Assembly (NCBI GenBank): GCA_023460795.1
Contig: JAEWPC010000020.1
Coordinates: 62,001 to 126,000 of the forward strand
DNA length: 64,000 nucleotides
Reading direction: 5' to 3'
Origin: Bacillota bacterium
GTDB lineage: Bacteria; Bacillota; Bacilli; Paenibacillales; Paenibacillaceae
The translations under genes and the position numbers were made by a program. Positions 25,575-35,000 of this stretch are shown piece by piece. The notes under the pieces are model-generated. The model was given only the letters and a program-made list of their open reading frames with translations. It was not told where the DNA came from and ran no database searches. The first letter of the stretch is position 1. Each line of letters starts with the position of its first letter.

Positions 25575-27689
25575 ATGAACGACGAGGAGAAGACAGAGAT
25601 GGTTCAAGAGAATCTGGACAAGACGATACGGATTAGGCACGGTGAGCCTATAAGAATACGCGTTCCGAAAGAACGCTCATCCGGGGTGGAGCACGCGCTG
25701 CGCATGCTGCTGCGGGATTGGACCGCCGTGCTGGGCACAACGCCTGAATTGGTAACGGACGGCGATACGAAACTGATCATCCGTCAACGCTTGGAGGCGG
25801 ACGACTGCGATACAAGGCCGGAGGCGTACGCATACCGCTTCTCCGCCAATGGCCAAGGTGACGGAGTCATGTCCATTATCGGCTTCGACGATTTGGGATT
25901 GATTTATGGCATTCTGGAATTTACCCGAAGGTATCTGGGCATTGCCCCTTTCTGGTTCTGGGCGGATCAGGCGATTGCTCCCTTGGCGGAGGCGCTGGTT
26001 CCCTGCGAGAATTATGATGCTCCAACGCCAGCCGTGCGGTTTCGCGGGTGGTTTGTCAACGATGAGGTATGTCTAATCGGCTGGAAGAAGCCGTATCCGC
26101 CGACACGGGAGGTTTGGCAGCCCGTATGCGAAGCGCTTCTGCGCTGCGGCGGCAACATGATCATTCCCGGTACGGATCTGCCCAAATCGGGCTGTCAATT
26201 CGAGGCGGCGACGGAGATGGGGCTATGGGTCACGCACCATCATGCGGAACCTTTGGGAGCCGAGATGTTCAAGCGAGCTTATCCTGACCGGACGGCAAGC
26301 TACGCTCAGGAGCCGGAGCTGTACGAGGCGTTATGGCGGGAAGCGATCCATAAGCAGAAGGATTATAACATCGTTTGGGTGCTATCCTTCCGTGGACAAG
26401 GCGACAGCCCTTTCTGGAACCACGATCCCTCCTACGATACACCGGAGAAGCGCGGAGGCATGATCAGCAAGGTCATCCGCAGGCAATATGAGATGATCAA
26501 GAGCGAAGTGGCGAATCCTATTTGTTGCGTGCCTTTATATGGAGAAATCTTGGAATTGTATAAGGGCGGGCATATTCATGTGCCTGATGAAGTGATTCAG
26601 ATATGGGCGGACAACGGCTATGGCACGATGGTCTGCCGCCGTAACTCCAATCATAATCCGCGGATACCCGCCTTGCCTGAGCTGGGCGCACCGGGTAAAC
26701 ATGGCATTTATTATCATATAACATTTCATGATCTGCAGGCGTCCAATCATTTGACCTTGTACCCGGGCTTCGCGGACTACCTGAAACGTGAGGTCGAAAA
26801 GGCGTTCGAATATGGTTCTACCGAATATTTGTTGGTCAACAGCGGCAACATTCGTCCCCACGTGTATACGCTTGATCTGTTGCGGGAGCTGTGGCAGAAA
26901 GGAACCGTTGATGCGGAGGTTCATCGGGCTTCATTCGTGCAGCAGTATTTCCCGTCGCATCAAGAGGAGATTGCCGCTTTGTACCGGACTTATGCGGAGG
27001 CATCCGTTCCCTATGGCCCTTATGAAGATGATCTGGCCGGGGATGAGTTCTACCACCATCCCGCTCGTCAAATTGTCGGTCGTTGGCTGCGGGGAGTCGG
27101 GGGGCAGGACAATAGCATTTTTAAATGGGCTGCAGGCGATGTCCCTTATGAGGAGCAGGTTCGCTACTTCTGCGAGCGCGGCGCTTACGGAGTGAAAAGT
27201 TGGGGCCGATGGCTTGAACAATGCGATGAGCTGCTGACCAAGCTAAGCGATGAGAGCGACCGGAGGCGCGTGACCGATCAACTTCGGTTCCACGGCGAAC
27301 TGCACCATTCCGGCAGTGAAGGCCTGATGTGGCTGTGCAAAGCATTCGAATCCTATTCCAAGCGGGAGTTTCCCCAAGCCTTTGTCCTAGCCTCCCAATC
27401 TCTGTGGGCTTATCGACGAGGAATAGCCGCGCTGCGGCAATCGGAATGGGGCAAATGGGAGGATTTCTACCGGGCGGATTGGCTGACCAACCTGGAAAGC
27501 ACCGCGGGCAATGTAGACACGCTCCGCCGGTTCCTTCGGATGCACGGCGATAGTCCCGATTTTTTCGCGTGGTACAAGGAATATCTGATGCCGGAAACGG
27601 AAAAGCATATTTATTTGGAGAATACGCATCGGGAGCCTTTGGCCGACGATGTGCTCGCGGAACGTCTTCTAATCAGGTTGTTCGAATAA
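25575..27689 (+). CDS. GH115-like alpha-glucuronidase
   Basis: A 704-residue protein without a signal peptide. Motifs fit the GH115 (4-O-methyl-)alpha-glucuronidase family: SIIGFDDLGLIYGILEFTRRYLG in the N-terminal domain, RFRGWFVNDEVCLIGW at the start of the barrel (family form 'RGxFxNDE'), IIPGTDLPKSG, VWVLSFRGQGDSPFW, then IWADNGYGTM and GIYYHITFHD. It is shorter than most characterised members because little follows the helical domain. GH115 enzymes remove terminal (methyl)glucuronic acid from xylan or arabinogalactan. ATG 25575 is chosen since AGGGAG sits 5 bases upstream; a GTG six bases earlier overlaps that site. Co-transcription with permeases and no export signal imply intracellular action. 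Specificity is inferred from family only. Confidence 0.75.
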   Translation: MNDEEKTEMVQENLDKTIRIRHGEPIRIRVPKERSSGVEHALRMLLRDWTAVLGTTPELVTDGDTKLIIRQRLEADDCDTRPEAYAYRFSANGQGDGVMSIIGFDDLGLIYGILEFTRRYLGIAPFWFWADQAIAPLAEALVPCENYDAPTPAVRFRGWFVNDEVCLIGWKKPYPPTREVWQPVCEALLRCGGNMIIPGTDLPKSGCQFEAATEMGLWVTHHHAEPLGAEMFKRAYPDRTASYAQEPELYEALWREAIHKQKDYNIVWVLSFRGQGDSPFWNHDPSYDTPEKRGGMISKVIRRQYEMIKSEVANPICCVPLYGEILELYKGGHIHVPDEVIQIWADNGYGTMVCRRNSNHNPRIPALPELGAPGKHGIYYHITFHDLQASNHLTLYPGFADYLKREVEKAFEYGSTEYLLVNSGNIRPHVYTLDLLRELWQKGTVDAEVHRASFVQQYFPSHQEEIAALYRTYAEASVPYGPYEDDLAGDEFYHHPARQIVGRWLRGVGGQDNSIFKWAAGDVPYEEQVRYFCERGAYGVKSWGRWLEQCDELLTKLSDESDRRRVTDQLRFHGELHHSGSEGLMWLCKAFESYSKREFPQAFVLASQSLWAYRRGIAALRQSEWGKWEDFYRADWLTNLESTAGNVDTLRRFLRMHGDSPDFFAWYKEYLMPETEKHIYLENTHREPLADDVLAERLLIRLFE

Positions 27690-27705
27690 GTGAGGGGGCC
27701 CGAAC

Positions 27706-28968
27706 GTGAATAAGGCCGCGGTATTCAACGGCGTTCCATGGTTCGATCAGGATGGGAAGCCGGTCAACGCGCATGGAGCTTGCGTTCTGGAAGAAGGGGG
27801 ACGGTATTATCTGTTCGGCGAATACAAGACTGATGACGTCAATAAGTACGTCGGATTCTCTTGTTATTCCTCTTCGAACTTGTCAGATTGGCAATTTGAA
27901 GGCATGGCCTTGCCGCCGCAGAAGCAAGGGCTGCTCGGTCCCGATCGGATCGGAGAACGAGTCAAGGTACTCAGGAACGAGAAGACCGGTATCTACGTTA
28001 TGCTGATGCACACCGACGATTTGAATTACATGGATCCATGCATCGGATTGGCAACCTGCGATACGATCAACGGGACATTCCGGTTCCATGGACCGCTTAT
28101 GTTCGAAGGGCAGCCCATCAGAAAATGGGATATGGGCACCTTCGTCGATGAGGACGGCGCAGCTTATTTATTGCTTCATGAGGGCGACATGTATCGATTG
28201 AGTGACGACTACCTGACCGCCGTTGAGAAGATCGCTGACAACATTGCGCCTGGCGGCGAATCGCCTGCCTTGTTTCGGCAAGGGGACTACTATTTTTGGA
28301 TGTTCTCCAATAAGACAAGTTGGGAACGCAATGACAATTATTATCTCGTTGCGCAGAGTTTGCACGGCCCTTGGAAGAGGCAAGGATTATTGTGCCCGGA
28401 AGGCAGCTTAACGTATAACTCCCAGTGTTCCTTCGTGTTTACGCTACAAGCAGAAGGAAAAACCGTTCCCGTGTATATGGGGGATCGGTGGTCATTTCCC
28501 CGTCAAGCCTCGTGCGCTACGCAGGTGTGGTTACCGATTACGGTAACAGGGAACGAATGCTTCATTCCGGAATATTGGCCGGTATGGGCAAGCGATACGA
28601 TAACCCAGGTTGCCCTGGAAGGCGATGAACAACCTCTGCCGTTTCGCTCCAATCAACGTGGAGAACAAGCAAGCTATGCTTTCGAAGGTAAACGAATCGT
28701 CTTATACGGAACGAGCGATCGTAATAGCGGCTATGCGGAAGTTATCATTAGCGATCACTCGGGCGAGCTTGTACATCAGATTGTTATCGACTTCTACAGC
28801 TTGGTACCGAATTCCGATATCAAATACGTGTCGCCTGCTCTGCCTCACGGTCGCTATACGCTAACGGTGCGCGTCTTGGGCGAACACGGAGTGTGGTTTA
28901 AAAAAGATGGTACGCGGTTCGGAAGCGGTAACGACTTCGTTACTCTGGAAAGCGTGAAGGTGTTGTAG
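27706..28968 (+). CDS. GH43-like (subfamily 24 type) exo-beta-1,3-galactanase-like protein
   Basis: A 420-residue protein starting at GTG behind GAGGGGG. The N-terminal 300 residues look like a five-bladed GH43/GH117-type propeller: VNAHGACVLEEGGRYYLFGEYK (galactanase-like 'NAHG' opening), YVMLMHTDDLNYMDPCIGLA, DMGTFVDEDGAAYLLLHEG and AP-GGESPALFRQGDYYFWMFS. A C-terminal beta-sandwich of about 110 residues (SYAFEGKRIVLYGTSDRN, then RYTLTVRVLGEHG) resembles a carbohydrate-binding module. Relatives include the clostridial exo-beta-1,3-galactanase Ct1,3Gal43A, which cuts arabinogalactan backbones. No signal peptide is visible. It is the last gene of the operon, and a strong terminator follows. 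Confidence 0.75.
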   Translation: MNKAAVFNGVPWFDQDGKPVNAHGACVLEEGGRYYLFGEYKTDDVNKYVGFSCYSSSNLSDWQFEGMALPPQKQGLLGPDRIGERVKVLRNEKTGIYVMLMHTDDLNYMDPCIGLATCDTINGTFRFHGPLMFEGQPIRKWDMGTFVDEDGAAYLLLHEGDMYRLSDDYLTAVEKIADNIAPGGESPALFRQGDYYFWMFSNKTSWERNDNYYLVAQSLHGPWKRQGLLCPEGSLTYNSQCSFVFTLQAEGKTVPVYMGDRWSFPRQASCATQVWLPITVTGNECFIPEYWPVWASDTITQVALEGDEQPLPFRSNQRGEQASYAFEGKRIVLYGTSDRNSGYAEVIISDHSGELVHQIVIDFYSLVPNSDIKYVSPALPHGRYTLTVRVLGEHGVWFKKDGTRFGSGNDFVTLESVKVL

Positions 28969-29012
28969 AAAAAATACGGGGAGCAATGGCCCATCGAAAT
29001 AGGAAGTATGGC

Positions 29013-29043
29013 AGAGAGCGGGGCAGGTGCCCCGCTCTCTTTT
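29013..29043 (+). terminator. Intrinsic terminator of the GH115-GH43 operon
   Basis: AGAGAGCGGGGC (29013-29024) and GCCCCGCTCTCT (29029-29040) form a perfect 12-base stem with an AGGT loop followed by TTT. It ends the operon begun at 19149. The remaining 29140-29283 is AT-rich and shows no gene. Confidence 0.9.
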
Positions 29044-29137
29044 ATGTGTGGATCGGCGAGAATCCGGTGGCGGATTTGAAGAAGGCGTTCAGATGCTGCT
29101 TTGAAAGTGTCCGTTTTTGTTCAATATAAATGTAGGA
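29042..29137 (-). pseudogene. Possible C-terminal remnant of an AraC-type regulator
   Basis: Read leftward, 31 codons bounded by an upstream stop encode LSKQHLNAFFKSATGFSP and IHT before a stop. This fits the last helix and end of an AraC DNA-binding domain ('S..hl...FK..TG.SP'). No start or other AraC part is present. The short length keeps this tentative. Confidence 0.3.
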
Positions 29138-29283
29138 CTATAGATATCTGGGAGTAATAAGCATATTTACGCTAGTTCGATATGCCTTGATTATGTCCTT
29201 CGTTGTTACATTCTACTTGTGTATTTATCCGGAAGTAATTCTTTTATTAATGGTTATGCTCCATAAGACTGAACTGAATTACG

Positions 29284-29463
29284 CTACTTCCCCCCGCCGA
29301 TAAACTTGTTCACGAGCGTATAGATCGGCGTCGAGTCCACCATCTCGCTCAAGCCACTCACGTCCGTCAGGAAAAAGACGAGCAGGAACGGAAGCAGGCC
29401 GATGACGAGGATCGCCAGGATTAAACCGACGGTCACGCTACGCGCAATTTTGACCAAAGTCAT
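29284..29463 (-). CDS. Small membrane protein of unknown function
   Basis: A 59-residue peptide. The start ATG at 29463 has an excellent ribosome site (GGGGGAGA, 6 bases away). Residues 10-32 form one long hydrophobic helix (TVGLILAILVIGLLPFLLVF), followed by a short polar tail FLTDVSGLSEMVDSTPIYTL and a basic-glycine end. I do not recognise a named family. It lies 63 bases downstream of yhbH in the same direction, so co-expression during sporulation is possible. A truncated copy with almost only silent differences lies at 18750-18849, which argues that the frame is real and has been under selection. Confidence 0.7.
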   Translation of the reverse strand: MTLVKIARSVTVGLILAILVIGLLPFLLVFFLTDVSGLSEMVDSTPIYTLVNKFIGGGK

Positions 29464-29526
29464 TAAGATCTCCCCCTTAATCATGAAGCGACCGCCTCCT
29501 CCGGGAGACGATCGCTTTTCTCGCAT

Positions 29527-30672
29527 TTACACCGCAGCCTCGCGCTTCTTGAAGAACGTCTTCAGCGCAGAGTAGATTTCGGCCTTTTCCTTGATCACGT
29601 AATACAGGAACTGCTGATGCTCCAGATGCTTGTAGGCCGACATGAGCGTGCTCGACCGGTTGTATTGGTTCACTTCCCCGTACCCGAAAATATTCGATTT
29701 CTTCAGCATCTCCTGGATGAGGCGGACGCACCGCTCGTTGTCGCTCGTCAGGTTGTCGCCGTCGGAGAAGTGGAACGGATAGATGTTGTACTGCGACGGC
29801 GGATAGCGGGCGTCGATGATCTCAAGCGCCTTCACGTAAGCGGACGAGCAGATCGTGCCGCCGCTCTCGCCGCGCGTGAAGAACTCCTCCTCGGTGACTT
29901 CCTTCGCCTCGGTATGGTGCGCGATGAACACGATCTCGACTTTCTCATACTGCTTGCGCAGAAACCGGCTCATCCAGAAGAAGAACGACCTCGCGCAATA
30001 TTTTTCGAAGCTGCCCATCGACCCCGACGTATCCATCATGGCTAGAATAACCGCATTGTTATGCGGCTTCACGATTTCTTCCCACGTCTTGAAGCGCAGG
30101 TCGTCCGGCGAGATGCCGTGGATTTCCAGATGGCCTTCGCGCGAATTGCGGCGCAGATTCTCGAGGATCGTCCGCTTCTTGTCGATGTTGGACATAATGC
30201 CTTTGCGCCGCACGTCGGTGAACCGGACTTCCTTCGATTCGATCTGCTCGCGTTCCTTGCGCCGCAGGTAAGGCAGCTCCAGCTCCTCGAACAGCATCGA
30301 CTCCAGCTCCGCCATCGAAATTTCGGCTTCCACGACGTCTTCGCCCGGATCGGAACCAGCATTTTCTCCTTTGCCGCCTTGCGGCGTAGGATCGATCCCC
30401 AACACGTCCCCAACCTTGCTGTCGCCTTGGCCTTGGCCGACGTGCTTCTTCTTGTTCATATTGAATACGAACCGATATTCGTCCAGACTGCGAATCGGGA
30501 TCTTTATGATCTGGCGCCCATCCGACAGCACGATATTCTCTTCGCTGATCAGGTCGGGCAAGTTCTGCTTGATCGCCTCTCTAACCTTCTGCTGGTGACG
30601 GGCTTGATCCTGGTAGCCCTTGCGGTGGAGCGACCAGTCTTCACGGGACAGAATGAATGAGGAATGGTTCAT
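29527..30672 (-). CDS. yhbH: Sporulation protein YhbH (DUF444)
   Basis: A 381-residue protein of the DUF444 family, close in length to the Bacillus subtilis protein (about 390). The N-terminus reads FILSREDWSLHRKGYQDQ, then DLISEENIVLSDGRQIIKIPIRSL; the middle is a Gly/Asp-rich linker; the C-terminal half is a von Willebrand-like domain with MIDAS motif DTSGS in MMDTSGSMGSFEK and the family end GYGEVNQYNRSSTLM. The start at 30672 has AGAGGGGG upstream. YhbH is needed for normal sporulation in B. subtilis, usually near the kinase PrkA, which is not in this window. It is divergent from sbcD. Confidence 0.92.
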   Translation of the reverse strand: MNHSSFILSREDWSLHRKGYQDQARHQQKVREAIKQNLPDLISEENIVLSDGRQIIKIPIRSLDEYRFVFNMNKKKHVGQGQGDSKVGDVLGIDPTPQGGKGENAGSDPGEDVVEAEISMAELESMLFEELELPYLRRKEREQIESKEVRFTDVRRKGIMSNIDKKRTILENLRRNSREGHLEIHGISPDDLRFKTWEEIVKPHNNAVILAMMDTSGSMGSFEKYCARSFFFWMSRFLRKQYEKVEIVFIAHHTEAKEVTEEEFFTRGESGGTICSSAYVKALEIIDARYPPSQYNIYPFHFSDGDNLTSDNERCVRLIQEMLKKSNIFGYGEVNQYNRSSTLMSAYKHLEHQQFLYYVIKEKAEIYSALKTFFKKREAAV

Positions 30673-30797
30673 GGGCAACCCCCTCTCGCGAGTAGTGAAA
30701 TCGTTGATCGTAATCAATATATTCAAGTTACCGCAAACAATGTGTGCGATATGCCCGGGGTACAAGCACATGGAAACAAAACATAGCCCGCTCGCAA

Positions 30798-30827
30798 CTG
30801 ACAGATGCCCCGATCATCGATTAGAAT
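30798..30827 (+). promoter_or_regulatory. Candidate promoter for sbcD-sbcC
   Basis: CTGACA (30798-30803), an 18-base spacer and TAGAAT (30822-30827) lie 53 bases before the sbcD ATG. Both boxes match the vegetative consensus at 5 of 6 positions. Confidence 0.5.
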
Positions 30828-30879
30828 AGTTAATAGAGTCGTTTAATTATCGTAAAAAGGTTCAGGGGGTTATGCCTTC

Positions 30880-32055
30880 ATGAAGTTCATACATACGGCG
30901 GATTGGCATCTAGGCAAGCTGGTTCAGGGCGTCTATATGACGGAGGATCAGAGGTACGTGCTGCGGCAACTGGTAGAGACGGTAGAGCGAGAGCGTCCGG
31001 ACGCGGTCGTCATCGCGGGCGATCTGTACGATCGGGCGGTGCCGCCGACCGAGGCGGTCGAGCTGCTGGACGAGCTGCTCGCCGAGCTGGTGTTGCGAAT
31101 TGAAGTGCCGGTGCTCGCGATATCGGGCAACCACGACAGTCCCGACCGGCTCGGGTTCGGCACCCGCATTATGGAGGCGCGGGGGCTCCATCTCGTCGGG
31201 CAGCTGCCCGCGGAGACGAAGCCGGTCGTGTTAACGGATGGGGACGGCGAGGTTTATTTTCACCTTGTGCCGTACGCGGACCCGGCCCAGGTTCGGTATA
31301 CATACGGGGACGAGGCGATTCGGACGCACGACGACGCGATGAAAGCGATCGTCGAGCGGATTGAAGAGCGAATGGTCGCAGGTGCGCGGCATGTGTTCGT
31401 CGGGCACGCGTTCGTAACGCCGGGCGCGGCGCCGCAGGAGAATACGAGTCAATCGGAACGACCGCTCGCGGTCGGCGGCGCGGAACACGTGCATGCGGAA
31501 TATTTCAAGTCGTTCCACTACACGGCGCTCGGCCATCTGCATCAGGCGCACCATGTCGGCGACGAGCGGGTGCGTTACTCGGGCTCGCCGCTTAAGTATT
31601 CGATATCCGAGGAGCATCACCGCAAAGGCTATTACATCGTCGAGCTGGCTGGCGACGGTACGGTTGCGGTGGAGCAACGGTCGTTCGCGCCGCTTCGCGA
31701 CATGCGCAGAATCGTCGCTCCGGTCGAGGAGATCGTAGCCGCGCCCGGCGTCGTATCGGAAGATTACACGTTCGTGACGCTGCTCAGCGATCACCCGGTG
31801 CTGTTCCCGATGGAGAAGGTTCGCGCCGTGTATCCGAACGCGATGCACGTGGAAGTGAAGCCGGCGACCGTAGTCGAAGGAGCAGACGAAGCAGCGGATG
31901 TGTCTACGCCAGGTTCGCGCCGCGAGGCCGATCCGGTGTCGCTGTTCGAGGCGTTCTACGAGGAAGTCAAAGGGCAGCCATTGAGCGAGGATAAGAAGCG
32001 GTTATTCGCCGAGACGTACGCGGAAGTCGTGCGCGAGGAAGGGGGAGCGGTATGA
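30880..32055 (+). CDS. sbcD: Exonuclease subunit SbcD (Mre11-type nuclease)
   Basis: A 391-residue calcineurin-like phosphoesterase. Metal-binding motifs appear in order: HTADWHLGK (D8, H10), VVIAGDLYDRAVPP, SGNHDSPDRLGF, VFVGHAFVT and GHLHQAHH. With SbcC it makes the Mre11-Rad50-like complex that opens hairpins and processes DNA ends during repair and replication. The stop overlaps the sbcC start (ATGA), indicating coupled translation and 1:1 assembly. The C-terminal capping region is of normal length. Confidence 0.95.
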   Translation: MKFIHTADWHLGKLVQGVYMTEDQRYVLRQLVETVERERPDAVVIAGDLYDRAVPPTEAVELLDELLAELVLRIEVPVLAISGNHDSPDRLGFGTRIMEARGLHLVGQLPAETKPVVLTDGDGEVYFHLVPYADPAQVRYTYGDEAIRTHDDAMKAIVERIEERMVAGARHVFVGHAFVTPGAAPQENTSQSERPLAVGGAEHVHAEYFKSFHYTALGHLHQAHHVGDERVRYSGSPLKYSISEEHHRKGYYIVELAGDGTVAVEQRSFAPLRDMRRIVAPVEEIVAAPGVVSEDYTFVTLLSDHPVLFPMEKVRAVYPNAMHVEVKPATVVEGADEAADVSTPGSRREADPVSLFEAFYEEVKGQPLSEDKKRLFAETYAEVVREEGGAV

Positions 32056-35000
32056 GGCCGATTCGATTAAGCATGACCGCGTTCGGTCCGTATCGCGACA
32101 CCGAGACGGTCGATTTCCGATTGCTCGAAGACCGGCGGCTGTTCGTTATCTCCGGCAACACCGGCGCGGGCAAGACGACGATCTTCGATGCGATCTGCTT
32201 CGCGCTGTACGGAAGCGCCAGCGGCGAAGACCGCGCGGAGACGCGGATGCTCCGCAGCCATTTTGCGGAGGACGACGTCCATACGGCGGTCGATTACGAG
32301 TTCGGCGTAGGCGGGCGCACGTATCGCGTCATTAGGCAGATGCCGCACCGCAGAGCAGGCAATAAGAACGAAACCGGCGGCAAAGCCGAGCTATATGAGA
32401 CGACGTCGGGAGAAGACGTGCCTTGCGTCGACCGGTTCAACGTATCGGACGTGAACGCGAAGCTGGAGGCGATCATCGGCTTGACGAGAGAGCAGTTCAG
32501 CCAGATCGTCATGCTGCCGCAAGGCGAATTCCGCAAGCTGCTTACGTCCGATACGGACAATAAGGAAGAGATCCTGCGGCGCATTTTCCGGACGGGGTTA
32601 TACGAGAAGCTTGAGGAGAAGTTCCAGCGCAAGCACCGCGAGCTGCAGGATACGCTGAAGCAAGAGAAGGCGACGCAGGACGTCTACGTGAAGCAGGCGG
32701 AGGAGACTTTGCCGAAGCGGGAATACAGCGCGCTAACCGTTGCTCTGTCGCAGACATACCGCAGCTCGGCGCAGGTGATGGAAGGGCTGGCGCAGGAAAC
32801 CGATCATTACGGCGAGCAGGCCGCGGCGGTGTCGGCGCGCCGCGACGAGTTGGGCGCGAAGCTTGCCGAGGCAGAGACGGCACTGCAGGGCGGACTGGCG
32901 CTTGCCGCGCGGTTCACGCAGCTGAAGGACAAGCAAGCGCAGCGCGAGCAGATGGCCGAGCGGCAAGACGAGATCGATGAGCTGGCGCGCAGCGTGTTGC
33001 TTGCCGAGCAAGCCGCCAAGCTCGAGCCGTACGAGGAGCAAGCGGCGGCTGCCAAGCGGCAAGCGGAAGCGAAGGCCGCGCAGCTGGAGCGGACGCTCGT
33101 GGAGGTCGCCGAAGCGGAGCGGGCGCTCGCATCGGCGGACGAGCGGCACCGCGCCGAGCAAGCGCGCGAGCCGGAGCGGACCGAGGCGCAGCTCGCGCTG
33201 CAGAAGCTCGGCGAGTACGCCGAGGTCGTGCGGACGCTGGAGCAGCGAGAGCAGGAGCTGGCACAGCTTCAGCATGAGGAGCGGAAGCTGACGGCAGAAC
33301 GCGATGCCGGCGAGAAGCAATTGGCTGAGCTGCGCGAATCGCGGCGGACGAAGCAAGAGCGGCTCAAGGCGATGGAGGCGGAAGTAGAGCGCCTGCCTGA
33401 AGCGGAGAAGCGGCTTCAACTCACGATCGATCGGTACAAGTGGCTGAACGAGATGGTAACGCTCGATGCCCGTCTCACCGAACAGTCCCAGAGCCGGCAA
33501 GCTTTGACGTTATCGGCTGAACGGATGAGGAAGCTTCACGACGAGCAGGAAGCGATGTGGTTGGAAGGACAAGCCGGGCTCCTGGCTATGCACTTGCACG
33601 ACGGAGCGCCTTGCCCCGTATGCGGCGGTCTCGAGCATCCTAGCAGAGCTACCGTAGTCGAGCACATTCCGACGCGGGAGCAGATTCAGGAGCTGAAGGA
33701 GCAGCTTCGCGCCGCGGAGCAAGTGTTGAACGAAGCGGTCGCTCAGGCGTCGGCCACCGTCGAATTGCGGGACGGCAAGCTTGCGCTCAAGGATGAACTC
33801 GGGTTGTCCGAGGATCGACCGTGGCCGGAGCATCTCGCTCAAGCGAAGGAAGACGGCGCAGTCTATCGGGCCGATAAGAATAAGCTAGAAGCTCTGAAGG
33901 CCGAAGCGGTCTCTCTCAAGGAAAGCCTTGAGCAGGAGGAACGGAAGCTGGAGAAGCTGCAGGCCGATCGCGAGCTGCTAGTGGAGCGGCTAAGCCGTAT
34001 CACGCTCGATCGAACGACGAAGCAAACGCTGCTCGACAACGAGCGCGGCCGCGTGCCGGAAGACGTTCGTTCGCCGGCACTGCTCACCGCGCGCTTGAAC
34101 GACACATCCGCGCGGCTCAAGCAGTTGACGGGCGCATGGGAAGCCGCGCAACAGGCACTGCAGCAGGCACAGACGCGCGTAACGGTCGAGCGCACGAACG
34201 CGGCGCAGCTGACGAGCCAGCTCGAAGAGGCGAAGCAGCAACAAGCGGAAGCCGCAGCGCGGTTCGCGGATGCGCTCGCCAAGAGCGGGTTCGGCGACGA
34301 CGCGTCGGCTTATGCGTCGGCCAAGCTGCCGGAACAAGAGCGCTCGACGAGACAACGTCAGATCGAGGCGTTCAAGTCGGCATGGACGGCGCTCGTGCAG
34401 CAGATCGAGGAGCTGGAGAGGGGGCTAGCGGGCCAAGCGTCCCCAGAGCTCGACGCGATGCATGCCGCGATTGCCGAGCTTAAAGCGAGCATCGATCACG
34501 TAACCGCCGAGCTGCACGGCATGATGCAGTTCAAGCAGGAAGCGCAGCGTCTCCTCGCGGCGATCGCCAAATCGCACGAACAGCTGGCGGAGCTGGAACG
34601 GCAATATCAGAGCGTCGCCGATCTCTATCAGATGCTGAAGGGCGACAACGCGCTGAAAGTATCCTTCGAGCGCTATATTCTCATCGAGTTTCTCGAGCAA
34701 ATCCTGCAAGCGGCGAACGCTCGCCTGCAAGAGCTGTCGGGCGGCCAATTCCTGCTGCAGCGCAGCGATCGGCTGGAAGCGCGCGGCAAGCAGAGCGGAC
34801 TCGGCCTCGACGTGTACGACGCATACACGGGACAGAACCGCGATGTCAAATCGATGTCCGGCGGCGAGAAGTTCAACGCTTCGCTCTGCCTCGCGCTCGG
34901 GATGACCGACGTCATCCAAGCTTACCAGGGAGGCGTCTCGATCGAGATGATGTTCATCGACGAAGGCTTCGGCTCGCTCGACGAGGAGTCGCTGGGCAAA

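Noticed and set aside
32733..34355. Long antisense frames opposite sbcC
   Set aside because: They are Leu/Arg- or Ala/Ser-rich mirror images of the coiled-coil codons and have no independent support.
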